Part shown: one piece after another, positions 53,405 through 64,000 of the stretch
How positions within the stretch are numbered: position 1 is the first letter of the stretch
Layout of the letters: every line of letters starts with the position of its first letter
NCBI RefSeq assembly: GCF_000208925.1
Contig: NW_001914911.1
Coordinates: 11,146 to 75,145 of the forward strand
Length of the DNA: 64,000 nucleotides
Source of the DNA: Entamoeba histolytica HM-1:IMSS
Lineage: Eukaryota; Evosea; Mastigamoebida; Endamoebidae
Reading direction: 5' to 3'
Translations under genes and position numbers: made by a program
The notes under the pieces: generated by a model
Told to the model about the DNA's origin: nothing
The model's input: the letters and a program-made list of their open reading frames with translations, nothing else
Database searches by the model: none

Positions 53405-56400
53405 ATGATGTCTGAGTCTAAATTCAATATTCAATACAATAACATTGTTCAAAAAGCAAAAACATTTTTGAGTAATAATTATTATTCACCATTACATGAA
53501 ATTATTAGATATGAAAATAAAGGAAAAGATGTTACTCCATTAAAAGAAGAGTGTGTATGGTTTTATCAATCAAACTTTAGATTACTTGAAAAATATGGTA
53601 ATTTTTATGATGATGACTACAAAGACCTTGTTTGTTTTATTATTGAAAAATCAATTGATAAAGAATATAAACTACTTCAACAAAACCAACGAACGAACGA
53701 CAATAATCGTCGACTTGCTATTCAAACATGGATTGGAAGAATACAAAGAGATCAAGAAGAACCAAACAATTCCCAATCAAAAGATCTTTTTATTGTCACA
53801 ACAATATGTCTTATTCCTTATTTAACCGATTCAGAATTAAAAATGATAATGGGAATATTGAAGAAATATGAAGAAATTCTTGCACAAATTGTTTATTTTA
53901 TTATTAGTTACAATTTTATTGATTGTTTTGACCAAAAGAAACATTTCCGAATGACAAAACAAGAAATAGAACGACTTAAAGTTGAGATTGTATCTCTGGT
54001 TGATATTGACCAATTAATGGTTCATAATAATGAAGAAACAAAAAATTGGATTAAAGCAGCAATAACAAAAGTTCAAGGATTATCAGTAATAGAATGTCCA
54101 AAGAGTGTTAAAGAATATATTCTCTTATATGATGGAATTGATTTTAATTGTATTAGTAAAGGGTGTAAAAAATTAATTACAGTGAGAATGTCTAATCTAT
54201 CTCATGGATTTATTAAATTAACGTCAAAATTCAAAGCAAGTCATCCATCATTTGAGATTAGTCCATCGGAACAACAACCAGTTGGAACAATAATTACTTA
54301 TGATTTCTACAAATTAATTCAAAAACATAAAAATGATTCTGTGTGGTTGAAATATCTTGTAACATTACCATACCAATTTTATAAAGAAGGACTTGAAATA
54401 AATGGAAATGAAATTAAAGAGTTATTTACATCAATTCCTATTGCACCACTCCTAGTTTCTAATAAGAAAGAGAGGATAAACAATAAAGAATATCCAACAG
54501 TATATAATATCAATGTATGGGATGAAACAAATAATGATATTAGAAAAATTATAGAATGGTCAAAAACAGAAATGTATGTTTTTATCAGAACAATAAAACT
54601 ATATTTTGAAATGTTCATTGATAATACAAGTCAATTATGTACAATGAATGATTGCAAAGAGTGTATTGTAGATGGATATATCCATGATAAAATCGTTAAT
54701 ATTGTTGATGAGATTTTATCAAATTTACTTCAAAACATTTCTTATGATGAAAATATAACCCAACTAAAACAAATTACATCACTTATCACATGGATTTCAG
54801 CAAAAGTAGAAACACCAGAATTGGTCAAATATTTAGCTAATCAAGTTACAACTAAAAAATTACCAAAAGATATTTGTACAATTATATTTGATAGTATTGA
54901 AGAATATTTCATTCTAAGTAAACAAAAAGCTAAATTCCTTGATTTACATATTGATTTAATTAAAGAATTTGATATGATTGGAGAAGAAAATAATAATGGA
55001 GGAATTTGTGGAGAAGAATATCCAATGATAACATTTATTCTAATTGCCTTTAAAATGGTACAATGTAATATTGAACGAAAGAGTAATAAAACTCTCTTGT
55101 ATTATCCAATAGATTTTGATGCAAAAATTTGTTCTTTGATTTCTAAAGGGAGAAAATTAAGAAAAGAACATAGTCTCTTGTTTATTTTACTGATTATAAA
55201 CTATTGGTTAAACTTAGAAAGAAAGGGTTATATCTCAAAGTATAGAATTCGTCTTGACTTATTCCAGTATTGTGATGATATACAAACACAAGAGTTGTTT
55301 GAAAAGTTAGCTAGTGAACAATATAATCTTGAAACAATCAATGAACTTTTATTTGAAAAGTATCAACTTCAACCTGATTTACCAAATGATGAAAATGGAC
55401 TTAGTGAAATGGTTAGAAGAATCATTCAAAAATATCTTCAATTCCATCCAAATGAACTATCCTCAAACAAAACTGTATTAAATGAAGAAAGTTGCTATTA
55501 TTTTGAGAAAGTAACACCAAATGATATGGGAAAAAATAATCCAAATGAACAAAGTGATGAGGTTGAAGGAGAAAAAGAAATGAGAAATGGAAATGAATGG
55601 AAGGATGGAATGAAAGAATTTGAACAAGGAAGTTCATTAGAAGTTTTTTATTCCAAAGAAATAGAGTCTAGTCAGAATAGTTGGGAACTTGCAGGATATC
55701 TTGCAAACTATTGTATCCCTCATTTCAAACAAGAATTGATTAAAACTATAGAAGAAGAAGTTATTGAAAATAAAGGCGGAGAAAAATGGGAGGAAATGAA
55801 AACCACCATTTCACAAATGAAAATGAGTGAAAAAGTTAATATTTGTCAGGCGATTTATAGTAGGATTGAAGGAATGATGGGGTTAGAAGATAAACGATGG
55901 CTTAGCTCAAATAAAAGAATGATTGTTAATGAGGGAATTAATGGGTATGTTGTTGGAATGATATGTTCAAAAATAGAAGAAAAGCAACTCATTAATGAAC
56001 AAGACATCATATCATTGAGCAAAGTAGTAGGAATGAAAGAGATTGAAACACTCATTTCCATATTAATTCGAAAAAGAAGTACAACAACTAATATCAGTAA
56101 GTTAATAGAATCAACAACGTTAATGGAAAATGGTATTGGAAAGAGATTGAGGGAACTAGCTATTGAATGGCTAAACTCAGAGAAAAGATGGGATGATATT
56201 AAAAACTTTATTTATCTCGGGAATGATTTAATCTCCACAATCAATACTATTAAAGCCAGAAATGATGCTCTTCCAAACCCAACATATTTAGATGAATACC
56301 ATCATCATATCAACGAGAGGATTGAAGAAATAAAAAGCATACGTAGTGATGTTCTTGGGCATATTAAGTGGGAAGAGGTAGGTGATGACAAGATAAAAGA

Positions 56401-56872
56401 GATATTGGAGAATGACATGGATGGAATTAAAGAGCTTATCAAAGAACCATATGATGGAATTGAAGTGTTTGTAGAAAAGATCATTGTTAATGTCGATGAT
56501 CCAACAATGGTGATGATGTGTCTTTGGATAATGATGCTCAAACAGAAAAATATTGGCTCTTCCAATATTCGAAAGATTGAAGATAATGAAGTGAACAATT
56601 CTCACAATGGTATTCAATGGAATCAAATTAAGGAATTTAGTTTAATTCTTGACCATCTAATAACTGTTGGATTCTTCACAATTAAATGTATAACATTGGA
56701 TGGAATTGAACATATGTTTAATTGGACAAATATGACAAGCCAAAAATATAAAACAATAAAGAGTCTATTAGAATCAAATGTAATTTTTCTTAAAAATCCA
56801 AAGCTGAATCATATGTTCAATACATTTACATCAGAAAAACAATCCCAATATCAAATTGGATGGTTCTCTTAA
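53405..56872 (+). CDS. Large helical protein of unknown function
   Basis: The 1155-aa product (two adjacent ATGs, 53405 and 53408) is almost wholly predicted helical with no signal peptide. A Cys-rich island (CTMNDCKEC, around 415-425) is too small for a known finger. A charged Gly/Asn/Glu linker near 715-750 divides it into a longer N half and a C half. Repeating 30-40-residue helical pairs suggest an alpha-solenoid scaffold (HEAT/ARM-like), but the pattern is too irregular to assign a family. I see no frameshift: the frame is open throughout with coding-like codon use. It may be the Entamoeba version of a fast-evolving scaffold subunit. Confidence 0.7.
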   Translation: MMSESKFNIQYNNIVQKAKTFLSNNYYSPLHEIIRYENKGKDVTPLKEECVWFYQSNFRLLEKYGNFYDDDYKDLVCFIIEKSIDKEYKLLQQNQRTNDNNRRLAIQTWIGRIQRDQEEPNNSQSKDLFIVTTICLIPYLTDSELKMIMGILKKYEEILAQIVYFIISYNFIDCFDQKKHFRMTKQEIERLKVEIVSLVDIDQLMVHNNEETKNWIKAAITKVQGLSVIECPKSVKEYILLYDGIDFNCISKGCKKLITVRMSNLSHGFIKLTSKFKASHPSFEISPSEQQPVGTIITYDFYKLIQKHKNDSVWLKYLVTLPYQFYKEGLEINGNEIKELFTSIPIAPLLVSNKKERINNKEYPTVYNINVWDETNNDIRKIIEWSKTEMYVFIRTIKLYFEMFIDNTSQLCTMNDCKECIVDGYIHDKIVNIVDEILSNLLQNISYDENITQLKQITSLITWISAKVETPELVKYLANQVTTKKLPKDICTIIFDSIEEYFILSKQKAKFLDLHIDLIKEFDMIGEENNNGGICGEEYPMITFILIAFKMVQCNIERKSNKTLLYYPIDFDAKICSLISKGRKLRKEHSLLFILLIINYWLNLERKGYISKYRIRLDLFQYCDDIQTQELFEKLASEQYNLETINELLFEKYQLQPDLPNDENGLSEMVRRIIQKYLQFHPNELSSNKTVLNEESCYYFEKVTPNDMGKNNPNEQSDEVEGEKEMRNGNEWKDGMKEFEQGSSLEVFYSKEIESSQNSWELAGYLANYCIPHFKQELIKTIEEEVIENKGGEKWEEMKTTISQMKMSEKVNICQAIYSRIEGMMGLEDKRWLSSNKRMIVNEGINGYVVGMICSKIEEKQLINEQDIISLSKVVGMKEIETLISILIRKRSTTTNISKLIESTTLMENGIGKRLRELAIEWLNSEKRWDDIKNFIYLGNDLISTINTIKARNDALPNPTYLDEYHHHINERIEEIKSIRSDVLGHIKWEEVGDDKIKEILENDMDGIKELIKEPYDGIEVFVEKIIVNVDDPTMVMMCLWIMMLKQKNIGSSNIRKIEDNEVNNSHNGIQWNQIKEFSLILDHLITVGFFTIKCITLDGIEHMFNWTNMTSQKYKTIKSLLESNVIFLKNPKLNHMFNTFTSEKQSQYQIGWFS

Positions 56873-57510
56873 TTCCTTCAATAATTCAATACATTTCTAA
56901 CTACCTCTTAATATCATTCATTTTTTTTAACAAGAATAAATGAAAGATTAGTCTTAATATTTTAATATATTTTGTATTACTTTTGGATGTATTAGAATAT
57001 TAGTGCACAATGAATTATACCAAAAGAGTATCTTTATATTCATTTTATAATACTCTCTTTTCTTTGTTTCATGATAAATAAACATATTTATTTTACATTT
57101 CATACCTCTTTTCTTGTAACTTAGTTTATACTCTATATCTTTTATTGTTGTATGATGACTTAATATTCTAGAAATGTTGATATAAATGTTATTGAGTGAT
57201 ATTATAATCATTATGAAGAAACTATTCATACGATACTTGTTACTTATATCCCTTTTGTAAGAATATTGTAAAGAGTATTAAACTAAGAACAATAATATAG
57301 AATAGTTATTTAACTCATTGAATAAAAAAGATGTGTGTAAGAAAAACTTCTTTCAAAATATGGTTATATTGAAATGAAGTGGTATAGTGTTGTGTTTTGA
57401 CATATTATCTCTTATTCTTTTATTTTACTTATGACTATCTTTCTCTGAATATTCAAATTGTTTTTATTATATTTATCCAATAAAATTTTAACATATTCAC
57501 TAATTGATAC
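56873..57510. other. Gene-free spacer before repeat copy B
   Basis: About 640 bases with no supported gene on either strand; only short chance frames. It separates the large helical protein gene from the inverted repeat copy. Confidence 0.5.
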
Positions 57511-58297
57511 CCATTGGGTGTGAATATTTCAAATGAAATAAAATAAATCAACATTGAATTATGTCAATTTTTAATTCACCATTTCATTCATTGACAGATA
57601 AATGAAATGGCTGTTCATATTCTTCATTGTTTTGTTTTTATTCTTTTTTATTTCATTTTCAATTATTCAAGATTGAATCATTTCATTTCAATTACTATGA
57701 TTCGTTTTGGTGTGAAATTAAATTTTCTACAAAGTGCATTTGATATTCCTTCATATTCAAATGAATATTGTTTACAATATGGTTGTGTTTTATTATTTTG
57801 TTTACAAACACAAATATCACCACTCCATCCAAATGCAAACAAACAATTATCTGATTGTTTACAAAAACCAAATGCATATTGTGGTTGTTTAATATCAAAT
57901 TTCACATTCCTTTTGGTTCTAATGAAAATAAAAATGATTGTGAATCATTTATATAACCATCAACTTCATCAAATTTCTCATTAACATATCCTCCAAATTT
58001 ATTTCCATCTTCATCTTCAATAATAATGACTCTCTATTCTTTATTATTTATTCTTTGATCAAATATTGATGTATTAATATTCCAATCATCAATATCTAAA
58101 TCAAATAGTATATTAAATACTTTTTTATTTGTCCATTCTTCTATCTGATTAATATATACACTATCATTTTTATTTTAATTTTATGTTTATAATTTCAAAA
58201 TATTGATGTTTAAATAGTTAAATACATGTTATTAACACATCTAGTCAATTATTTATGACATTCTCTTTCTCTTTTAACAAATGATATTTATTTTTAT
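57511..58297 (-). repeat. Dispersed repeat module, copy B (inverted, internally deleted)
   Basis: The reverse complement aligns with 695-2045: TTGGGTGTGAA at its 3' edge, the 3' flank, the TLDc-like coding end, and the 5' flank with TAGATGTGTTAATAA and CTATTTAAACATC. The segment corresponding to about 830-1390 of copy A is missing. Substitutions and small indels are scattered over the rest, so the duplication is old compared with the 456-bp repeat pair. Confidence 0.75.
57678..58167 (-). pseudogene. Broken TLDc-like gene copy
   Basis: From an ATG at 58167 the frame meets a TAG after eight codons, just before the EEWTN-type start of the TLDc-like domain. Further on there is another in-frame TAG near 58035 and a frameshift near 57900-57910, after which the C-terminal block (SFEYEGISNALCRKFNF) can again be read to the stop at 57678. 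The coiled-coil half is deleted. At least three lesions make it a pseudogene of the family represented at 816-1880. Confidence 0.8.
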
Positions 58298-58528
58298 AAT
58301 TTTATTTAATTTTTAAATAATAAAATAAAGAAACATTATTTTTTATATTTCTGTTATAACAAAAACAAAGAAATACAAAAATATTACAATAGAATTTCAT
58401 TATGTTGAATAGAGACTAATATTATTCTCTTCTATTCATTTTATTTCTCTTGTAATAGTTTACTATGTAATAAAGAAAAAACTCAAAAGAAATGTTCAAA
58501 AGATCTTTTAAATTAAATCCTCTTTAAT

Positions 58529-60274
58529 CTAAATATCCTCAGAATCAGTTAAAATTTCAATATCATTTTCTACTTCTTGAGGAATACCAACTATGTTTTC
58601 TAAAGTCTTTGGATCATTGATTGCATCAAGAACCATTTCTACTCCATTTTTTGTATATGCCTCTTTGATTGCTTCTGAACAAGCAATACATTTACTATAA
58701 GCAGACCCAACTCCTTCTTCAATTTTCCATGTGTTTAGATATCCACGTAATTGATGAGGAATATATCCCTCTCCAGAGGTTGGTGCTTTAGAATGGAGTG
58801 GATGATGAATCATTGAAATAAGTATTTCAACAGCTAAAGCAGAAGCAATATATGATATTCCAGGTCTGGTAACAGTACATTGTTGGTCAAGAGTTCTTCT
58901 TGACAAAGAATCAGTTGGTGCAACAATATCAGCACAGAAATAACATGAGGGTTTATGTTCTTTATCCAAAGAACTATCTCCATGTCTCATAACAACAAAA
59001 GAATCAAATCCAAGTCCAACAGTAATACAAATTTTATTATAAACTGAGCATAACATTGAAGGTAACCATCTACATTCCCTTGAATCTCCAAGTAAAAATA
59101 CAACGTCGTTCTCTTGTACTAATTGGTCAAGCAATAAAATATCTTTTTTTGTTGACTCAATTTCTTTCTCTCCAATAGGATGACCAGGCATTGGAATTGA
59201 CATAACAATTCCTTTAGACTTCATGCCAGGAAATACTTCTTTAACCATTTCTGCTGCTCTTTGGGCTTTATATTTTTTATCAATACAATCTTCAAATTTA
59301 TATAAACTTTGTCTTACTGGATTTGAATAGGATATAACTCCATTATCTACAAATGTTATATTTTGAACTCCCCATCCCATTAATACACGTGATACATTAC
59401 ATCCTAATGTGCCTGCTCCAATTAATAAACATTTTGTAGCTTGAATAGCTGGAAGATCTAAATTTCTAAATAATTGCCATTTCATTAATTGCAAATTTAA
59501 ATCAACTGCTTGACTAGCTAACATTTCTGGATTCATTGACTCCGCAAGATGATGAATTTGTGTAGCGATTTTACCTGTTGATTTTACAGTAAACCATCCA
59601 CTACTTCCTTTAAGCGGTTCTTCTAAATGAGTTAATTTTAATGTAAAACTATTATTTGGTCTAATGCAATGAATAATATCCAATTTATGATGAATAAGAG
59701 TTCTAACCGTCCATCCTGGGGTTTCTTTTACTGGAGATAAGTCAAGAATATAAGCCTCGTTATCTCCTTTTTTTAAAGGTTCAAATTGATTATTTAATAC
59801 CATACAATTCTTTTCTTTAAATTTATTTAATACGTCATTTGATTCTTCATTATTTATATTAACAATCTCTCCAATTACTTTATGTTGTTTTGGTACAGGA
59901 CATCCTCCAATGAAATGAAAGTCGTATTTTTTTAAATCACCATATGTTATTAATATGAACTTAGCTACAATAGAATAATTCTCTTCATATAATTTCATAC
60001 ACCTCTCAGAAAATTCTGTAAATATTGCCTTTTTATCACTTTCTTTAAATGAAATAAGTGTATTGTAATTTAATAACTCCCCTTCAATACAACTCTCTTG
60101 TCTTTCAAAAGAAGCGTGTGTTAATCTAATAATATTACTTCCTGCCTCTACACTACCATAAATGGGAATAGCTTTTTCACTCAATTTAAATACCTCTAAT
60201 TTTCTTTTTGTAAATTCATGCCAGAATGTAACATCAATTTGTAAATCTAATGGAAGTGTTTTAACTGCTGTCAT
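58529..60274 (-). CDS. ATG7: ATG7, E1-like activating enzyme for ATG8
   Basis: The 581-aa protein has the ATG7-specific N-terminal domain (QIDVTFWHEFTKRKLEVFKL) and then the E1-type catalytic part: LLIGAGTLGCNVSRVLMGWGVQNITFVDNG (ATP-binding loop and acidic residue), NPVRQSLY, PGMKSKGIVMSIPMPGHPIG (the ATG7 hallmark block), and LDQQCTVTRPG with the catalytic Cys near residue 476. A zinc CxxC pair (CYFC; CIAC) is also seen. The end (PKTLENIVGIPQEVENDIEILTDSEDI) keeps the acidic tail that binds ATG8. It activates ATG8 for lipidation in autophagy-related membrane work. Shorter than human ATG7 (703), with trimmed loops only. Confidence 0.95.
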   Translation of the reverse strand: MTAVKTLPLDLQIDVTFWHEFTKRKLEVFKLSEKAIPIYGSVEAGSNIIRLTHASFERQESCIEGELLNYNTLISFKESDKKAIFTEFSERCMKLYEENYSIVAKFILITYGDLKKYDFHFIGGCPVPKQHKVIGEIVNINNEESNDVLNKFKEKNCMVLNNQFEPLKKGDNEAYILDLSPVKETPGWTVRTLIHHKLDIIHCIRPNNSFTLKLTHLEEPLKGSSGWFTVKSTGKIATQIHHLAESMNPEMLASQAVDLNLQLMKWQLFRNLDLPAIQATKCLLIGAGTLGCNVSRVLMGWGVQNITFVDNGVISYSNPVRQSLYKFEDCIDKKYKAQRAAEMVKEVFPGMKSKGIVMSIPMPGHPIGEKEIESTKKDILLLDQLVQENDVVFLLGDSRECRWLPSMLCSVYNKICITVGLGFDSFVVMRHGDSSLDKEHKPSCYFCADIVAPTDSLSRRTLDQQCTVTRPGISYIASALAVEILISMIHHPLHSKAPTSGEGYIPHQLRGYLNTWKIEEGVGSAYSKCIACSEAIKEAYTKNGVEMVLDAINDPKTLENIVGIPQEVENDIEILTDSEDI

Positions 60275-60470
60275 CTAATTATTCATTTAAAGTTCGTTTA
60301 GAATATTTAAGATAATTTAGGTATAAATGTCATATAAAACGAAACTATAATAAATGGTATTTAAAACAAATATAAAAAATTAATAAATAATAATTATGAA
60401 ATAATAAATCTAAATAATTAAAAATATTATTATTTGAGTAATTAACCCTATTAGTTTTCTTTCATACCCT

Positions 60471-60479
60471 AAAAATTCA
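60471..60479 (+). promoter_or_regulatory. Initiator element of the uL4 gene
   Basis: AAAAATTCA matches the Entamoeba Inr consensus exactly and lies 15 bases before the ATG at 60494, the usual distance given the very short 5' leaders in this genus. Confidence 0.6.
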
Positions 60480-60493
60480 CAGGTCGAATAGTA

Positions 60494-61789
60494 ATGAGTT
60501 TAAGACCATTTGTCACCATTTATGATGGAATTACAGGAGAAGCTGAAAAAACACCAGTCAGACTTCCAGCTGTTTTTCTTGCACCAATTAGAGGAGACGT
60601 AGTTCATTTCGTTTATAGAAATCAAAGTAAAAATACTAGACAACCAGAAGGAGTATCAACTGAAGCTGGTAAACAACATTCAGCTATTTCATGGGGAACT
60701 GGAAGAGCTGTAGCTAGAATTCCAAGAATTAGTGGATCAGGATCAGGAAGAAATGGACAAGGAGCTTTTGGTAATATGACTAGAAAGGGTCATATGTTCT
60801 CTCCACTTAAGAATTTCAGAAAATGGCAAAGAAAAACACCAAAACAAATGAGAAGATTTGCTGTTGCTTCATGTATTGCTGCTTCAGCTGTTCCAGCTCT
60901 TGTTTCAGCACGTGGACATCATATTGCAGGAGTACCACAAATTCCATTAGTTGTTAATTCAAAATCAATTTCAGTTATTAAGAAGACCAAACAAGCTGTT
61001 TATCTCTTAAAGAAAATTAATGCTTATTCAGATGTTCTTAAAGTTATTGCTTCAAAGACTGTTCGTGCTGGTCAAGGAAAAATGAGAGGAAGAAAGATTA
61101 AAGAAAGAAAAGGACCATTAGTTGTTTATGGTAATGATGATCTTCAAGCTGTTAAAGCATTCAGAAATATTCCAGGTGTAGATACATGCCGTGTTGAAAA
61201 TCTTTCAGTTCTTAATCTTGCACCAGGATGCCATATGGGTAGATTCATTATTTGGACTGAATCAGCATTCAAGAAACTTAACACCATCTTTGGAACTCAA
61301 AAGAAGATGGCACAAGGTAAATCAGGATTCAGAATTGCTCATGCTCAAATGGCTGTTCCAGATATGAAGAGAGTTGTTGTTGCTGCTGAAAAAGCTAAAC
61401 TTCTTAGAGCTAAAATTGTCTTACCAAAAGTACCAAAGAGAGCTAATCCACTTAAGAATTGGGCTGCTATGGTTAAATTAAATCCATATGCTAAGATTGC
61501 ATCACATAAACTTGCTCAAGTTGCTAAAGCACAAGCAGCACATAAAGCACAATATGCAGCTAAAATGGAAAAGATTCTTGCAGCAAAGAAAGAAGCATTA
61601 AATCAATCAGTTGCTAAGAGATTTGGTAAAACTCAAAAAGTTGATGGAAAGGTTATTAAAGTTAAAGTTGAAAATAATCTTCTTAAAGCCACAGTTAAGA
61701 GAACTGCTAAACAAGATGCTTATATGAAGAAGTATGATGGAATCGTTAAGGCAAATGCCAAGAAATATGCTGAAAAAATTGGATTCTAA
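60494..61789 (+). CDS. RPL4: 60S ribosomal protein uL4 (L4)
   Basis: The 431-aa product is a complete eukaryotic uL4: [13 protein letters not shown] at the N terminus, [28 protein letters not shown], the exit-tunnel loop [46 protein letters not shown], a [24 protein letters not shown] block and a long Ala/Lys-rich C-terminal extension. The loop lines the nascent-chain tunnel of the large subunit. Codon use is strongly biased, as in uS19. No intron. It is convergent with the PP2C gene. Confidence 0.97.
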
Positions 61790-61940
61790 GAGAAGATAAT
61801 AATGAAGTTGTTTTGGTTTATTATTTCTTATTTTTATTTATTTTTGAATGAAAATAAAGAAAGAAAAACAAAAAGATGATAAAAGTGTATGTAATACAAT
61901 TATTAGTAATATTAATTGAATGATTTAGAATATAATAGTT

Positions 61941-63099
61941 TCATGATGATATTATTGGCTGTGTGATTTGAATAACTACTACTGAGATATTGTCAGGACT
62001 ATTCTTTTCATAAGCAATATTTCTAATATTAACTGCTTGTTGTTCTAAACCAAATGTAGGATTTGTTAATTCATTTAATAACTCACATCTAAAAGTAAAT
62101 AATTATTATTTTGATTAAATAAAAAACAAACGATATTGATGATATTCCATCAGAAGCAACGATAATTGAATCTATTTCATTTAATGGAATTGAAATTATT
62201 GTTGGTTCATTTGTTAATGGAGGATGAAGTGATTTATCACCAAGTGAACGAGTAAGTACAATCTTAGAATTTACTCTTTTTGTTCCATTTATGTCTACAA
62301 CACTCCCACCACAATTAATAATTCTTTTTACTTCTTCTTCATTACTTGTATTATGGTCAATAGATATTTTCTTTACTTGTTCATTTGATTTTATATAAAT
62401 TGGTGAATCTCCAATATAACAAAATATAACATCATCTTCTCTTATAATAATTACTGATGCAGTTGTTCCTGATGCAGTTGTAAATGATATTAATTGTTGT
62501 ATTTCATTACATATATGATTTAAGTGTTCCAGATAATGATCTGATTTAATTAAATATTCATCTAATAATTTATGAAAAGTTTCCATTGCTTTTTTGGCTG
62601 CATCTTTTCCATTATGACCATCAAACACACCAATATAATCAATTCCATCAAACAATTCACCTTTAATCATAACCATATCTTCCATATATATTCTTCTACC
62701 AATGGTTTGTGATACATTAATGTTAAATCTTTTAGAAGATGAATATGTTTGCTTCTAATATAAACGTTAGTTGTTCTCTCTTAAATATAATTATGAATAA
62801 TATAAAATTGTAATTAATTCATAACAAACACATAATAATTGGTCTTCTTCATTCTCCTCAAACGACTGTCCTGTTTTAAGTCGTTTAATTTCTCCATTCT
62901 TTGAAACTAAATATGAAGAAGATAATAATGGAAGTGTGAGTCCTCCAGATATCAAAACTTTTCCATTAATTATAACTGGTCGTTCTTCTCCATAAAATGT
63001 ACTTTTTCCTGTTGCTCCAATGGATCTAACTCTTTTGTGAGGAATTCTCGTTTTTGGTAATTCAGGTGAAGAGGAAGAAAGACGTGTTATGGCACTCAT
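61941..63099 (-). CDS. PP2C-family protein phosphatase, three exons
   Basis: Exons 63099-62830, 62754-62132 and 62088-61941 join over introns of 75 and 43 bases (both GTTTGTT...TAG), giving 346 aa. The first 90 residues, encoded by exon 1, are a Ser/Arg-rich, mostly polar N-terminal part ending in a small beta-like segment. Exon 2 carries the catalytic domain: MED at 114, GVFDGHNG (Asp135, metal), GDSPIYI, TRSLGD and IIVASDGIS, whose Asp is a second metal ligand. Exon 3 adds NSPDNISVVVIQI, the final family motif with its metal-binding Asp. Thus all metal ligands are present only in the spliced product. PP2Cs remove phosphate from Ser/Thr using Mn or Mg; partner unknown. Confidence 0.9.
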
Positions 63100-64000
63100 T
63101 TTATTTTAATAAATAAAGTTTTTTTATATTTTTTTAAAAAAACTTTTTCTTCACCCTTTTTGCATTTCATTTGAAAACATCATATGTATTTTTAGAATTA
63201 ATATTTATAAAAAACCTTTTTTTGTTTTTATTTTTGTTATATAGTCAATATTTCAAAAGTGACGCTGTAGACAAATTCTATATTTTATAATAACGTAAAT
63301 TAATTTATTTATTAGTTAATAAAATGGTTTATGTTAATATTTTGTCATTACGAAATATAATTTTAGTTGAGGGTAGTCAAAAATAAAATAAATTAAATAA
63401 AAATTATATATATATTTTTTCTGAAGTAGTATGAATTTAAGATGGTTGTGACTAAATTTAATACACAAAACTAGTTAAATCTTTCATTATGATATTTAAA
63501 TATGTCAAGTTTTTAGTGTTTAAATTGAACTGAAACAAGTTAAAAAATAATTTTTTTGCTTTTGTATAAATTGGTATCTAAGAGAAGGTATTAATCCATT
63601 TTATTGTGACATTAATAAATTTATAATTTGTTTTATATAATAAAAACTATAATTAACTTCTTTTTTTTCAAGACAGAATGAAAAATTGATTACACGCATT
63701 ATTATTCATAGTATTATTTAAATAATAGTAAAATAATATAATTGTTTTTATGACTAAATGTAATTTATATTAATAAAGTAATATTTTATCTTATTTCATG
63801 GTTAAAATGAATGATTCAGAGAAATGTAGTATATACATTAAATAATATTGACTAATACAGTGATATTATCTTTATTTAATTATTTCAAATATGGTTGACA
63901 AAATCAAATAGAAATCAAATTGAAAATAATCAATTCAAATAAAAGAATTATAGCTAAATTAAAAGCAATTAATTAAGTATTAATAGAACTAACTTTTATT
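63100..64000. other. Gene-free A+T-rich end of window
   Basis: About 900 bases with no frame, splice pattern or RNA gene that I can support. The first part is presumably the promoter of the leftward PP2C gene. The next gene must start beyond the window. Confidence 0.55.

Noticed and set aside
57607..57984. Plus-strand 125-codon frame starting MAVHILHC
   Set aside because: It is antisense to the pseudogene and to the shared repeat flank, and has no independent support.

Overview
This is nuclear DNA of an Entamoeba species, most likely from the E. histolytica / E. dispar group. The evidence is lineage-typical and read from the sequence: very A+T-rich DNA with short spacers, mostly intronless genes, very short introns that all begin GTTTGT and mostly end TAG, three transmembrane kinases of the Entamoeba TMK type, a decayed R4-type LINE, an A-type flavoprotein, and small conserved eukaryotic housekeeping proteins. 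The species cannot be fixed from this window alone.

Layout. 0-5.4 kb is repeat-rich: a TLDc-like coiled-coil gene inside a dispersed module, a degenerate LINE with a readable reverse transcriptase, and an OTU1-type deubiquitinase. 5.8-15 kb carries an LRR-like Entamoeba family protein, importin-5, a USP deubiquitinase, a lid-less HSP70 and a degenerate E1/ThiF-like protein. 15.2-25.5 kb holds two tandem receptor-like kinases whose signal-peptide exons are separated by small introns. 25.7-33.6 kb has a C2H2 / S74-chaperone / multi-TM protein (the most interesting gene here), an inositol polyphosphate kinase, a flavodiiron protein, an LCAT-like lipase, a two-exon Rap1-C-like protein and a DENN/AVL9-like protein. 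33.8-38.1 kb has uS19, a 456-bp repeat, a TBC Rab-GAP cut by a 100-N assembly gap, and a three-exon FYVE-like gene. A 1.9-kb gene-free stretch follows, then a third TMK, RNA polymerase III subunit RPC5, a 56-aa membrane peptide, an Rrp6-like protein, a box C/D snoRNA, a coiled-coil protein, a polytopic membrane protein, a SEC24-like protein, a secreted protein, alpha-SNAP and a 1155-aa protein of unknown function. The last part holds the inverted, broken copy of the 0.8-2 kb module, ATG7, uL4 and a PP2C phosphatase.

Twelve introns in nine genes were placed by hand from reading-frame continuity; several neighbouring open frames that look like separate genes are really exons of one gene. Functional themes that recur are ubiquitin and ubiquitin-like chemistry (OTU1, USP, E1-like, ATG7), vesicle traffic (SEC24-like, alpha-SNAP, TBC, DENN, FYVE-like) and surface signalling (three TMKs, PP2C). 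These genes are not an operon; neighbours are transcribed from separate promoters.
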